Shown here: positions 40,167 to 49,593 of the stretch, one piece after another
Layout: each line of letters starts with the position of its first letter
Position numbering within the stretch: position 1 is the first letter of the stretch
NCBI GenBank assembly: GCA_021795795.1
Contig: JAJYPA010000004.1
Span: 16,267 to 80,266, forward strand
Reading direction: 5' to 3'
Source: Pseudomonadota bacterium
Lineage (GTDB): Bacteria; Pseudomonadota; Gammaproteobacteria; Halothiobacillales; Halothiobacillaceae
DNA length: 64,000 nt
Program-made: the position numbers and the translations under genes
The notes under the pieces: generated by a model
What the model was told of the DNA's origin: nothing
Database searches by the model: none
The model's input: only the letters and a program-made list of their open reading frames with translations

Positions 40167-41384
40167 ATGTCTGTGCCTAAAGAACAGATGATGCCGATGC
40201 TTGATGTGTCGATGACGTCTTCGCGTGGATCGGCCCGCCGCATCGGGGTGATCGATATTCTCTACACCCTGATTGCGCTGGCCGCCGCGACCTATTTTTA
40301 TTTTCAATACCGTACCTACCTCTGGGGCCCCCAGATCGGCATGCTGTTCGGTTTTGCCGCCGCCGTCGGTTTTATCGGCTGGCTCTGGCCAGCTACGCGC
40401 TGGCTCGTGGGCGTAGTCGCCGCCGCCGCCCTGTTTACGATGTATCAGTACGGACTCTACGCGCCGGGAGGCGAGGCAGTAGGCCGCCTCAGACTCCACG
40501 AGATTCAGGAAGGGCATTTCTTCCTGAAATTCTTCCTGTCCAGTCCAGCTGCGACCATGTGGATGGTGACTCTGTTCGCCCTGGCCATGCCGACCTATTT
40601 CTTCGGCATGTGGCGTCGCTCCGTCTTTGCTGAAAAAGTGGGCAGTGCCCTGGTCTGGAGCGGGATCGCACTGGGCTTCATTGGCTTTTTCGCCCGCTGG
40701 CGCGAATCGTATCTGATCAACTTCGATTACGGCCACATTCCGGTCAGCAACCTCTACGAAGTGTTCATCGTCTTCAGCGTATTCACCTCCCTGCTCTATC
40801 TGTACTACGAACGTCGGTACATGACACGGGCACTAGGCGGGTTCGTGATGATGGTGGTCACCGCCGCGCTTGCCTTCCTGATGTGGTACCAGTTCGCACA
40901 GGGTGCCAATACGATTGAGCCCTTGGTCCCGGCGCTAAAGAGCTGGTGGATGAAGATTCATGTGCCTGCCAACTTCATCGGCTACGGCAGCTTTGCCATC
41001 TCTGCCATGGTGGGTGTTGCCTACCTGATCAAGGAGAAAACGGGGGGTGACGGCGCCAATGACCGCCTGCCTTCGCTTGAGGTAATGGATGACATCATGT
41101 ACAAGTCGATCGCGCTTGGCTTCGCCTTCTTCACCATTGCGACCATTCTGGGGGCCATGTGGGCAGCGGAGGCTTGGGGCGGCTACTGGAGCTGGGATCC
41201 GAAGGAGACTTGGGCTCTGATCGTCTGGCTGAATTACGCGGCTTGGTTGCACCTGCGCTTGAGTAAGGGCTGGCGTGGTACCGCGATGGCTTGGTGGTCA
41301 GTCGGTGGGTTGTTGGTCACGACCTTCGCTTTCCTTGGTGTGAATATGTTCCTTTCCGGCCTGCATTCCTACGGTAAGCTGTGA
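40167..41384 (+). CDS. ccsB: Cytochrome c heme lyase CcsB/CcsA (ResC)
   Basis: A 405-residue polytopic inner-membrane protein that handles heme and attaches it to apocytochrome c. The tryptophan-rich heme-handling motif WGGYWSWDPKETWAL is present (about residues 337-351) and flanking His residues are retained (HIPVSNLYE, MKIHVPANFIGYG, AAWLHLRLSKGW). Eight or more membrane segments are visible. It is 73 bp downstream of resB and in the same operon. The nomenclature (CcsA/CcsB/ResC) varies. A strong terminator follows. Confidence 0.95.
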   Translation: MSVPKEQMMPMLDVSMTSSRGSARRIGVIDILYTLIALAAATYFYFQYRTYLWGPQIGMLFGFAAAVGFIGWLWPATRWLVGVVAAAALFTMYQYGLYAPGGEAVGRLRLHEIQEGHFFLKFFLSSPAATMWMVTLFALAMPTYFFGMWRRSVFAEKVGSALVWSGIALGFIGFFARWRESYLINFDYGHIPVSNLYEVFIVFSVFTSLLYLYYERRYMTRALGGFVMMVVTAALAFLMWYQFAQGANTIEPLVPALKSWWMKIHVPANFIGYGSFAISAMVGVAYLIKEKTGGDGANDRLPSLEVMDDIMYKSIALGFAFFTIATILGAMWAAEAWGGYWSWDPKETWALIVWLNYAAWLHLRLSKGWRGTAMAWWSVGGLLVTTFAFLGVNMFLSGLHSYGKL

Positions 41385-41421
41385 ACCGGTAATATCGGTC
41401 TAGATACCTGCCATTACGAAT

Positions 41422-41447
41422 AAACCCCGCGACAGCGGGGTTTATTT
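41422..41447 (+). terminator. Intrinsic terminator after ccsB
   Basis: Arms AAACCCCGC (41422-41430) and GCGGGGTTT (41435-41443) around GACA, followed by TTTATTTATG. It separates the resB-ccsB unit from dsbA. Confidence 0.85.
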
Positions 41448-41567
41448 ATGCAGAAGGACGAACGCAGGCTCAATATACGTGTCTATGCCGTACAATAATT
41501 TTGTGAACCGACGACTGCGAACATGGGTATCGGGCGTGTTCAACTTATGTGTAAAGAGGAGTGAGCT

Positions 41568-42266
41568 ATGTCGTTTTTCTTCCGATTGGGTGCTCTGCAT
41601 TGGCAGCGTTGGGTCGGGCTTGGTTTGTTGGCAGCCTTGCTGGCATCTCCCGTGGTGTATGCAGCACCCAAGATCGCTCCTTCTCCCGAAATCATCTTGA
41701 AGGAAAATGTGAACTACCGCGTTGTGATTACTGATGAGACACCGCCCTCCGATGGCAGGATTCTCGTGCAGGAAATGTTCTGGTATGGCTGTCCTCATTG
41801 CTTTCATCTTGAACCTGTGCTGGATGAATGGCGCAAGACATTGCCCGCCTATGTGGATTTCGAGCCCTATGCCGTGCCGCTGACCCCCGGCTGGGTGCCA
41901 CTGACCAAAGCCTTTTATACAGCGAAGTTCATGGGCGTGCTGCCCAAGACTCATGTGTCGGTATTCACCGATATCCACGTCAAGAACCTTCGGCCGGTCA
42001 CACGTGAGCAGATCGCCGACATGTATGCCGATCTGGGGGTAAATCGCGATCAGTTCCTGCAAATGTACGATTCCTTCGGGGTGGATAATGCCGTGCGTCA
42101 AGCGGGTGTCGTCGCTCAGGACGCGGGGGTGACCGGTGTGCCGGCCATACTGGTGAACGGCAAGTACCTGGTCACCGGTGATATGGCAGGGAGCAACGAG
42201 GCCATGCTGCCGATAGTCGATGCGCTGATCGCAAAGATTGAAGCGCAGAGAAAGGCCAAATCGTGA
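41568..42266 (+). CDS. dsbA: Thiol:disulfide interchange protein DsbA
   Basis: A 232-residue periplasmic dithiol oxidase that forms disulfides in exported proteins. A signal peptide (WVGLGLLAALLASPVVYAAP, cleavage about residue 32) precedes a thioredoxin fold with insertion. The active site is C75-P-H-C78 in EMFWYGCPHCFHLEP, and the cis-Pro loop is GVTGVPAILVNGKYLV. It is next to cytochrome c assembly genes; DsbA oxidises CxxCH apocytochromes before ResB/CcsX-type reduction. The ATG follows a GGAG-like site (AGAGGAGTGAGCT). Confidence 0.94.
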   Translation: MSFFFRLGALHWQRWVGLGLLAALLASPVVYAAPKIAPSPEIILKENVNYRVVITDETPPSDGRILVQEMFWYGCPHCFHLEPVLDEWRKTLPAYVDFEPYAVPLTPGWVPLTKAFYTAKFMGVLPKTHVSVFTDIHVKNLRPVTREQIADMYADLGVNRDQFLQMYDSFGVDNAVRQAGVVAQDAGVTGVPAILVNGKYLVTGDMAGSNEAMLPIVDALIAKIEAQRKAKS

Positions 42267-42293
42267 TGCAGTGGGCGCACAGGGAGGGTGTCG

Positions 42294-43151
42294 ATGCCTG
42301 AGTCCCGCAGCACGGCCATGCCCACAGGTGGTCATTTCACCTCGCAATGTACTGCGCCGACTGCAGAGCGTGAACCGCGTCCGTTGCGGCTTTTGTCCTA
42401 CAATATCCAGGCGGGAATCGGCACCCGCAACTTCCGGGATTATCTGCTCAATGGCTGGAAGCATGTGCTGCCGTTCCCGCAGCGGATGCAGAATCTCGAT
42501 CACATCGCCCAGTTGCTCAGTCAGTTTGACCTTATTGGATTGCAGGAAGCTGATGGCGGCTCATTGCGCAGCCACTTTCTGAATCAGATCGAATATCTGG
42601 CCATGCGCTCGAACATGCCGTTCTGGGCAACGCGCATCAATCGTGATCTGGGGCACTGGGGGCAGCACGCGCTCGGTATGCTTTCGCGCATCGAGCCTTA
42701 TCATATCGAGCGTTATGCCCTGCCCGGACGGATACCTGGCCGTGGCGTCGTTCTGGCAGATTTCAGCTGGTATGGTCAGCAGTTGCGCGTACAGGTCAGT
42801 CATCTGTCCTTGAGTGATCGAGCCCGCCGGGCACAGCTGGATCGCCTGATTGCCCGCTGCCGGGAATTTGAGGGTGTCAATCTCGTGATGGCCGATTTCA
42901 ACTGCACGCCCTCAAACAGCGATCTGCAACGGCTGTGCGCCGAGGCGGGGCTCAAACTGCCATTTTCTCCGCCTTTGACCTATCCCAGCTGGGGACCCAA
43001 ACGCGCGATCGATCACATTCTGGTTTCGCAGGATATCGAGATTGAATCGGTGGATGCACTCACCTACGGAGTGTCGGATCACGCGCCTCTGGCGATGCAG
43101 ATCAAACTGCCGACCGAGTCCGAACCCTATTTATCGTCGAAGGCCTCCTGA
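42294..43151 (+). CDS. Endonuclease/exonuclease/phosphatase family protein
   Basis: A 285-residue member of the EEP superfamily. Motifs are LRLLSYNIQAGIG (residues about 30-42), LIGLQEADGG, VQVSHLSLSDRARRAQL, VLVMADFNCTPSNSDLQ-like (NLVMADFNCTPS) and the final AIDHILVS...GVSDHAPLAM, giving the complete catalytic set (N, E, H, D-N, D-H). I use the ATG at 42294 because GGAGGG lies 5 nt upstream; a GTG at 42288 would overlap that site. No signal peptide. Substrate is not predictable: the group includes phospholipases, nucleases and phosphodiesterases. It sits 27 bp after dsbA. Confidence 0.83.
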   Translation: MPESRSTAMPTGGHFTSQCTAPTAEREPRPLRLLSYNIQAGIGTRNFRDYLLNGWKHVLPFPQRMQNLDHIAQLLSQFDLIGLQEADGGSLRSHFLNQIEYLAMRSNMPFWATRINRDLGHWGQHALGMLSRIEPYHIERYALPGRIPGRGVVLADFSWYGQQLRVQVSHLSLSDRARRAQLDRLIARCREFEGVNLVMADFNCTPSNSDLQRLCAEAGLKLPFSPPLTYPSWGPKRAIDHILVSQDIEIESVDALTYGVSDHAPLAMQIKLPTESEPYLSSKAS

Positions 43152-43169
43152 GCGGTCTGAGGGTCAGCG

Positions 43170-44553
43170 ATGAACGAACCGGCAAAAACGGATTACCGCG
43201 CCAAATATGAACAGTTGCTGGATGAGTTCACTTCGCTAGAAGCCAACGAACAACTTCAGCAGACCCTGTTGCGCAGCCTGATGAACCGCGTTCTGTTTGC
43301 GGTGGATAAAGCGTACCCCACTCTGGCGAAGGAGAGTCAGGCACTGCGCACGCTTGTGCGGCAGGTCGGTGATGTCCCATTGCCCATAACGCGCATACAA
43401 CCGGGAATCGAGCGTCTGGCCGAGTCCATTTGGGCTATTGAAGCGGGTGATCTGACTCCGGGGCGCGAAGAATCATTGAGTAAGGAGGAGGTGGCCGAGC
43501 GTGTGGACGTTCGAGATTTTCTGCCGCTTCTGCTTGAGCGGGTGGCTTTCACCGAGTCCATGGAAGGACGGCGCGAGAAACTCCTGGCTATTCTGGACGA
43601 TCCTAAAGACAAGACCCTGAACTCCATATTGATCGACCGTGCAGCCACGCTGATCAACGACATGCGCCGTGCGCTCGAAAACGAAAAAAACGAGCTGACC
43701 GATTTCCTGCGCCAGCTCACGGAAGCATTATCCGAAATCGATCAACATACGCTCGCCAACCTGGGTGATGTCGAGACGCAACGCAAGGCACAGGAAGCGC
43801 CGGGCCCACGCCGTGACCGAGCAGGTATCGCATATCGATCGCACCGTGTCGGATACGACCGATCTGGAGGAACTCAAGCGGGTCGTGCATCAGCGGGTGG
43901 CGCGGATCAGCGAGCAGATCGACACGTTCCGCAAGACCGAAGATAAACGTCTGGCCGTGATTGAGCTGGAAAACCGCCAGATGCGCGAGCGCATCGGCAA
44001 ACTGGAGGCTTCCCGGCTGATCCTGCAGGAACAGCTGGTGGCCAGCACGAAGAAGATGCTCCGGGATACCTTGACTGGACTGCCGAATCGTCTGGCATTT
44101 GATGAGCGCGTGACACTTGAGATAGCCCGGATGCAGCGCGAGCAAACGCCCTTGTGTCTTGCAATCTGGGATGTCGACCACTTCAAGCAGGTCAATGATA
44201 CCTTCGGTCATCAGGCCGGGGATAAGGCCCTGCATGTCGTGGGCAAGACATTGAATCAATTGATTCGCGACGTGGACATGGTCGCTCGCTATGGCGGGGA
44301 AGAATTTGTGATGGTTCTGCCGAAAGCCAATTTGCAACAAGCGTTCGTCGTGCTCGAGCGCATTCGCGAAAAACTGGCCAGCACTGCATTCCGGTTCAAG
44401 GACACGCCGCTGAAAATCACCTTATCCTGCGGTGTTGCCGAGTTCGGTGCGGGTGAAACCATTGAAAGCGTGATAACCCGTGCCGATGACGCACTCTACC
44501 GGGCCAAGGCCAATGGCCGCAATCGTACACAAATGGCGCAACTTTCCGCCTAG
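43170..44553 (+). pseudogene. Diguanylate cyclase gene split by a +1 frameshift
   Basis: Two adjacent frames form one protein of about 460 residues. Frame 1 from 43170 gives MNEPAKTDYRAKYEQLLDEF..., a helical and coiled-coil region ending LGDVETQRKAQEA. Frame 2 continues from about 43800 with AHAVTEQVSHIDRTVSDTTDLEELKRVVHQR and a GGDEF domain with DTLTGLPNRLAFDER, intact GGEEF and an RxxD inhibitory site (RDVD) five residues before it. The total span of 1384 bp is 3x461+1, so one extra base near 43798-43803 (around GCGCCGGGCCC) explains the break. The downstream part could be expressed alone from 43765. It may be a sequencing error, a recent mutation or a recoding site. Confidence 0.85.
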
Positions 44554-44809
44554 TGTACCGCTCCATTCTGCATGAAACTTGAGCGATTATTGGCATGATT
44601 CACCTTCAGCAGGATGTCGCAAACACTGGCGGCCCAGATAAATGGTTTGGGCCTGCTGACGTGTTATGAGACATATTCATCAATGGCTGCAACCAGACGG
44701 GGTTGTGTAGAAACTCAATATCCGTCAATAACCTCCCGCGAAAATCTCTCGGACATTAATTAATGCTCTGATGGTCCGTTCAAGCATGAGACGATTCAAA
44801 TGCCATGCG

Positions 44810-45439
44810 CTACTGCGGCAACAGTATCTCAAGTCGGCGCTTGGTCTCCGTCATGTGCTGCTCCAGCAGCACACACACTGCCGCCTCGCTGCCTACCCTG
44901 TAGGCAGCGAGGATCGCCCGATGCTCAAGATCGGCCTGTTGGCGGTAATCCGTCTGCGTGCTGATTAACACACGAATAAAGCGGTCGATCTGCGTGTCCA
45001 CACTTTCGATCATCGCAAATAGTCTTGGTCTTTCGGCTGCGCGGTACAGGCTCGAATGGAAAAGCCAGTTCTGACGCATCCAGCAGTCGATGTCGGCCAC
45101 GTCTTCGGCTTCATCAAGTACGGCGGCGGCACGCTGCACATCCTCGGCTGATGCTCCTTTCTCCAGCGCCCATCGTATCGCCTGCGTTTCCAAAATGCAG
45201 CGGATCTCAAGCAACTGGCGCGCTTCGCTAACCGACAGTGAATTCACACGTGCGCCTTGGTGACTGCGAATCTCGGCCAAGCCTTCGGCCGCCAGTTGAC
45301 GAAGTGCCTCGCGTACCGGGATATGGCTCACGCCAAATCGCTCCGCAATAGCGTCTTGGCGCAGCGCTTCTCCACTAGTCAGCCGACCGTGGAGGATTTC
45401 ATCTCGCAACGCCCTACAGATTTCTTCAGTTTTGGTCAT
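44810..45439 (-). CDS. GntR-family regulator, FCD subfamily
   Basis: A 209-residue transcription factor. The winged helix at residues 1-70 is typical GntR (ALRDEILHGRLTSGEALRQD, RFGVSHIPVREALRQLAAEGL). The C-terminal all-helical FCD domain has metal-ligand candidates (D in DIDCWMRQNWLFH, H in LFHSSLYRA and H in LEHRAILAAYR). FCD regulators generally repress catabolic and transport operons and respond to organic acids. It is divergent from the small monooxygenase-like gene and the TRAP/amidase genes, with a 23-bp palindrome in between, so local control is likely. Confidence 0.88.
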   Translation of the reverse strand: MTKTEEICRALRDEILHGRLTSGEALRQDAIAERFGVSHIPVREALRQLAAEGLAEIRSHQGARVNSLSVSEARQLLEIRCILETQAIRWALEKGASAEDVQRAAAVLDEAEDVADIDCWMRQNWLFHSSLYRAAERPRLFAMIESVDTQIDRFIRVLISTQTDYRQQADLEHRAILAAYRVGSEAAVCVLLEQHMTETKRRLEILLPQ

Positions 45440-45482
45440 TTTGTAATTTCATATATGAAAATAAATTTTTCTGGCAAGAGTC

Positions 45483-45505
45483 TTGCATTGCTATATAGCG
45501 TGCAA
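45483..45505. promoter_or_regulatory. Candidate GntR operator palindrome
   Basis: A 23-bp near-palindrome with outer arms TTGCA and TGCAA and a perfect core GCTATATAGC, between the divergent GntR gene and the small monooxygenase gene. It lies 44 bp before the regulator start. A TATAAT (45576-45581) closer to the plus-strand gene may be its -10. The match to a regulator is positional inference. Confidence 0.45.
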
Positions 45506-45639
45506 TACCAGATTTTCAAGTAAACACTGGCTTTTCGGCAGTTTGGAGCCAAAAGCCGTAGCAAAGATGCACCAATATAATATATTTTTTGACTTGTATG
45601 CACCGTTTTTACCCATTTATATGAAGGAGTAGTTACTTA

Positions 45640-45969
45640 ATGATTATCGCCATCGTTCGTTATCAGCTCCCGGAAGGAATCGATCATGACGCCTGTCTCG
45701 CCCATTACATCCAGATAGCCCCCGGATTCCACCATGCCCCGGGTTTGCTGAGCAAGTACTTTATATGGAGCGCTGAGGGTACCGCGGGCGGTGTCTATCA
45801 CTGGGAAAGCCGAGGCCAAGCCGAGGCCTTTTATGAAGGTCCTTGGCGGGAGGGAATCCTTGCCCGTTACGGTATGACTCTGGAGATTGAGTACTTCACT
45901 GCATTTGCCTTGACCGACAACCTCGCCAATGAGGTGCGCGTATTCGAGACGCCAGATGTCGGGAGTTGA
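45640..45969 (+). CDS. YdhR-like small monooxygenase-fold protein
   Basis: A 109-residue protein with a ferredoxin-like alpha+beta barrel pattern: MIIAIVRYQLPEGIDHDACL, PGLLSKYFIWSAEGTAGGVYHWESRGQAEAFYEG and YGMTLEIEYFTAF. The GGVYxWES and SKYF motifs recall the YdhR / antibiotic-biosynthesis-monooxygenase-like family of dimeric barrels, whose substrates are mostly unknown. An AAGGAG site is about 10 nt before the ATG. It is the first plus-strand gene after the divergent GntR regulator. A MITE-like repeat separates it from the TRAP genes. Confidence 0.7.
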   Translation: MIIAIVRYQLPEGIDHDACLAHYIQIAPGFHHAPGLLSKYFIWSAEGTAGGVYHWESRGQAEAFYEGPWREGILARYGMTLEIEYFTAFALTDNLANEVRVFETPDVGS

Positions 45970-45997
45970 GGCATGAGGTAGCAGTAGTTTTTTCCTA

Positions 45998-46151
45998 GGG
46001 AATCTCTGCACGAATCCATCCATGGCTTCGTGCAGACACGCACGGACCGGTTCACGCCCGTTTCGTGCTCCGCATTTCAATGACTTGCGTCATTGAGCGG
46101 CAGGGCATCCATGCCCTGCACGGGAAGGTCTGCATTTGTGCAGACCTTCCC
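45998..46151. mobile_element. MITE-like element, family B, copy 2
   Basis: The left end reads GGGAATCTCTGCACGAATCC. The right end, inverted, reads GGGAAGGTCTGCACAAATGC. TA flanks both sides (CTA|GGG ... CCC|TAG). Inside, GAATCCATCCATGGCTTCGTG forms a hairpin, CATTTCAATGACTTGCGTCATTG another, and CAGGGCATCCATGCCCTG a third. About 154 bp, non-coding. It lies between the monooxygenase-like gene and dctP, splitting an apparent operon. Confidence 0.82.
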
Positions 46152-46216
46152 TAGATGGGGTGGTGCAGGTTGTCGCTCCATAGCGTAATCACAGTCAATA
46201 TCAGAGGGTCATTATT

Positions 46217-47320
46217 ATGGAACGCAGGGACTTTTTAAAGAGCGCGGGCGCAGTTCTAGGCGCAACCGCTGCCGCAACGACCTTTTCTGCACCAGCCATC
46301 GCTTCTGGGCGAATTGAGTGGCGCATGGTTACCGCCTGGCCCAAGGGGCTACCCGGCTTGGGCACTGGCGCGGAGCTGCTGGCGCGGCGTATCACGGTGA
46401 TGTCCAGCGGACGGCTCACCGTGAAGGTCTTCTCGGCGGGTGAGTTGGTGCCAGGGTTGCAGACCTTCGATGCCGTGCAGAACGGCGCAGCGGAGATGGG
46501 GCACGATACCCCAGGATTCCACCTCGGCAAGCACCGCGCCTTTGCCTATTTTTTCGGTGCGCCCTTCGGCATGTCTTATTCCGAGCACGTGGCCTGGCTA
46601 GATCATGGTGGCGGCCAAGCTCTATGGGATGAGCTCTCCGCGCAATTTGGGATCAAAAGCTTTGCAGTGGGTAACATCGGCACTCCTCCCTTCGGTTGGT
46701 TCAAGAAAGAATTGCACGAAGTCGGTGATCTCAAGGGCGTTAAGATGCGTATGCCAGGCATAGGGGCAGAAATGATCCGCCGCCTTGGCGCGGTACCTAC
46801 ACTCATGGCTCCAGGCGACGTCTTCCCCGCACTCAAGGCTGGTACGCTGGACGCAACCGATTTTACCGGCCCTGCTAACGACATGGCTCTCGGTTTCCAC
46901 CAGGCGTGCAAGTTCTATTATTGGCCAGGCGTACAGAAGCCCGGAGCCGTACAACAGCTTATCGTAAGCAAATCCAAATACGACGCCTTGCCCAAAGATC
47001 TGCAACAAATTATTCAGGTCGCAGCACAGGCTTCGCATCAAGATATGCTTGCCGAGTATAACTTGATCAACGCCCAAGCTGCGAAGGTTCTCAAAGACAA
47101 GCACGGAATTAAGTTCCTGCGACTGCCCGACAGCATCCTCTCTGCCTTGGGCACGGTCGCCGGCGAGATATTGCATGAGGAGCGCGAGAAGCTTGACCCG
47201 CTCGGCCGCAGAATTTGGGACGCTTATTTCGCTGCGCGCAGCGGCTTGGTCGAACTCACTGAGGGCGCGGATCGCGCCATGTACAACGCACGGGATCTAG
47301 GCTTTGAATACCCAGCCTGA
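46217..47320 (+). CDS. dctP: TRAP transporter substrate-binding protein DctP
   Basis: A 367-residue periplasmic solute-binding protein. The N-terminus MERRDFLKSAGAVLGATAAATTFSAPAIA is a twin-arginine signal (RRDFLK). The mature part shows family motifs ELVPGLQTFDAVQNGAAEMGHDT, DLKGVKMRMPGIGAEMIRRLGAVPTLMAPGDVFPALKAGTLDATDFTGP and YYWPGVQKPG. The Arg in KMRMPG normally binds the ligand carboxylate. The WPGVQKPG stretch is that of TakP-like proteins binding 2-oxo acids, but the ligand is uncertain. It overlaps dctQ. Confidence 0.92.
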   Translation: MERRDFLKSAGAVLGATAAATTFSAPAIASGRIEWRMVTAWPKGLPGLGTGAELLARRITVMSSGRLTVKVFSAGELVPGLQTFDAVQNGAAEMGHDTPGFHLGKHRAFAYFFGAPFGMSYSEHVAWLDHGGGQALWDELSAQFGIKSFAVGNIGTPPFGWFKKELHEVGDLKGVKMRMPGIGAEMIRRLGAVPTLMAPGDVFPALKAGTLDATDFTGPANDMALGFHQACKFYYWPGVQKPGAVQQLIVSKSKYDALPKDLQQIIQVAAQASHQDMLAEYNLINAQAAKVLKDKHGIKFLRLPDSILSALGTVAGEILHEEREKLDPLGRRIWDAYFAARSGLVELTEGADRAMYNARDLGFEYPA

Positions 47321-47858
47321 GAGCGCTGATGCGCGGGGCTCGGACGCCCTACTCGCTTTAGCAGAACGTCTGGATTCCATCACCAGCGTCATCGGGCGCG
47401 TCGTATCATATTTGGGCGTGGCGACGGTGTTAATCACTTTCGTCACAGTCTACCTGCGCTACGCTTTCGATCTCGGTTACATCTGGCTGCAGGAGAGCTA
47501 CGTGTGGACACACACCGCGATGATCATGCTCGGCGCGGGCTATGCAATGCTGCGCGATGGTTTCGTACGGGTGGATTTATTCTACCGTCACTGGAGTGAG
47601 CGTAGCCGAGCCTGGGTTGACCTACTGGGCACGCTGCTGTTCCTGGGGTCCTTCCTAGCGCTGCTCGCTTATTACGGCTGGCCCTTCGTTGCCGTCTCCT
47701 ACGCAATGCAGGAGAACTCCCAGTACGAGGGTGGCCTGCCTGGACTGTGGCTGCTAAAAGGAATGCTTCTGGCCTTCGTCGGACTGCTGGGTATGCATGG
47801 ACTGGCAATCGTGTTGCGCAGCCTTTCGGTGCTTCGCACCAGCGCACAAGGGTCCTGA
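47304..47858 (+). CDS. dctQ: TRAP transporter small permease DctQ
   Basis: A 184-residue inner-membrane protein with four helices (for example VSYLGVATVLITFVTVYLRYAF, YVWTHTAMIMLGAGYAMLRDG, WVDLLGTLLFLGSFLALLAYY and GMLLAFVGLLGMHGLAIVL). The IWLQESYVW motif and the VRVDLFYRHWS loop are hallmarks of DctQ. The frame opens with a TTG at 47304, overlapping dctP by 17 bp, so translation is coupled. The exact start is uncertain. It is 3 bp upstream of dctM. Confidence 0.88.
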   Translation: MNTQPESADARGSDALLALAERLDSITSVIGRVVSYLGVATVLITFVTVYLRYAFDLGYIWLQESYVWTHTAMIMLGAGYAMLRDGFVRVDLFYRHWSERSRAWVDLLGTLLFLGSFLALLAYYGWPFVAVSYAMQENSQYEGGLPGLWLLKGMLLAFVGLLGMHGLAIVLRSLSVLRTSAQGS

Positions 47859-47861
47859 GAT

Positions 47862-49442
47862 ATGGATCCCTCGCTGCTGGGTGAACTGCTCGCCGTTGCG
47901 CTCTTTCTCGGTGCGATCGGTGCACTCCTCATTGGTTATCCCATCGCCTTCACCCTGCCCGGCGTGGCGGTCGTCTTCGCCCTAATCGGCTGGATTTTTG
48001 GCGTCTTCGATCTCTCCTATTTCAGCGCCTTGCCGCTGCGCTACTACGGCATCCTCACCAACGAGGTCTTGATCGCCGTCCCACTATTCGTTTTTATGGG
48101 CGTGATGCTTGAACGCTCGCTGGTGGCCGAGCAGATGCTCGACAGTATGGGTTTGTTGTTCGGAAAGATGCGTGGGGGATTAGGGATATCTACCGTGCTG
48201 GTGGCCACGCTGCTCGCCGCTTCCACCGGAATTGTCGGCGCAACCGTAGCCACGATGGGCCTGATCAGCCTGCCGTCGATGTTGCGAGCAGGCTACGATA
48301 AACGACTAGCAACGGGGCTGATCTGCGCCTCGGGCACCCTCGGCCAGATCATCCCGCCTTCCACCTTATTGGTGTTCCTTTCCGTCATCCTGCAAAGCGC
48401 ATATAGCGAGGCGCAATTAGCGCAGGGCAACTTCACTCCCGAGACTTTTTCCGTGAGCGACCTGTTCGCTGGCGCCTTCTTGCCGGGACTCATGCTCGCT
48501 GGCCTTTATGCGCTGTGGGTAGCGGTGCTGGCAGTGCTCAAGCCGACGAGCGCCCCCGCCTTGTTAGGTGTGGGGGAGTCCTTGATCTGGCGCAGCCTAG
48601 GTTTGCGACTGATCACGGCCCTCCTGCCTCCACTCATCCTCATCGTCGCTGTACTCGGGTCAATCATTGCAGGGGTTGCGACGCCTACTGAAGCGGCCGC
48701 CGTCGGCGCCATTGGCGCGACCCTGATCACTATGGTCAAGTTTATCGTCGAGGGCTTTGGCGCTGCCAATCCCGCGCTAACCGAGAGGCGGCTTGCGTGG
48801 CTCTGGATTGCCATAGTCACGCTCGCAGTCCTCTCGGGTTTGATGTTCGGCACCGCTGCCGTACTAAGCCTCGCGGTAGTTCTTCTGCTTGCCGCGACAA
48901 TATGCGTGGGTCTGTTGTCCTACGCCCGTCGGCGCTTTCTTCGCGTGCTTGACGAAGTTACGCAGTCGAGTCTGGTGATCACTACCATGGTCTTTGTGAT
49001 CTTCCTTGGGGCAAGCATGTTCTCTATGGTATTCACGCGCATGGGCGGTGAGGATCTCGTCACTGAGCTGCTCTCATCAATGCCCGGAGGCGTGAGTGGG
49101 GCCTTGTTCACAGTCATGGCCATCATGTTCGTTCTCGGCTTCTTCCTTGATCCCTTCGAGATCATCTTCATCGTCGTGCCCATCGCGGCACCGGTACTTT
49201 TTAAACTGGGCGTTGACCCTGTCTGGCTTGCCGTACTCATCGCAATCAACTTCCAGACCAGTTATCTCACGCCACCCTTTGGGTTCTCCCTGTTCTTTCT
49301 GCGAGGCGTCGCCCCGCCGAGCGTCTTAACCTCAGACATCTACCGTGGTGTGGTGCCCTTTGTCCTCATCCAGCTCATGATGTTAGTAGCAGTGTGGGTC
49401 TTTCCGTGGATTGCGACCTGGCTGCCTGGAATATTGAGATGA
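47862..49442 (+). CDS. dctM: TRAP transporter large permease DctM
   Basis: A 526-residue polytopic carrier that uses the sodium or proton gradient to drive uptake with DctP and DctQ. At least 12 membrane segments are visible. The signature VPLFVFMGVMLERSLVAEQML, the GATVATMGLISLPSMLRAGYDKRLATGLICASGTLGQIIPPSTLLVFL sequence and PTEAAAVGAIGATL near the middle are family motifs. An insert of about 60 residues after residue 280 makes it longer than the usual 430. It shares this feature with TakM-like proteins. It ends the TRAP operon. Confidence 0.92.
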   Translation: MDPSLLGELLAVALFLGAIGALLIGYPIAFTLPGVAVVFALIGWIFGVFDLSYFSALPLRYYGILTNEVLIAVPLFVFMGVMLERSLVAEQMLDSMGLLFGKMRGGLGISTVLVATLLAASTGIVGATVATMGLISLPSMLRAGYDKRLATGLICASGTLGQIIPPSTLLVFLSVILQSAYSEAQLAQGNFTPETFSVSDLFAGAFLPGLMLAGLYALWVAVLAVLKPTSAPALLGVGESLIWRSLGLRLITALLPPLILIVAVLGSIIAGVATPTEAAAVGAIGATLITMVKFIVEGFGAANPALTERRLAWLWIAIVTLAVLSGLMFGTAAVLSLAVVLLLAATICVGLLSYARRRFLRVLDEVTQSSLVITTMVFVIFLGASMFSMVFTRMGGEDLVTELLSSMPGGVSGALFTVMAIMFVLGFFLDPFEIIFIVVPIAAPVLFKLGVDPVWLAVLIAINFQTSYLTPPFGFSLFFLRGVAPPSVLTSDIYRGVVPFVLIQLMMLVAVWVFPWIATWLPGILR

Positions 49443-49593
49443 ATAAATTCGCGTGCATACATATTCCTTGCCAGATCCAATGCAGATTATGGGCTCAAGC
49501 TACTTGAGTGAGGATGGTATTGATATATGAAGATCTTTTCGAAGCGACCATGAGGAACACTGGGAAGAGAACCGAAATTACAGTTGGCACAAG

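Noticed and set aside
43765..44553. The downstream GGDEF frame as an independent complete gene
   Set aside because: Its N-terminus aligns with the end of the preceding frame across a one-base shift, so I treat the two as one broken gene, although internal initiation is possible.
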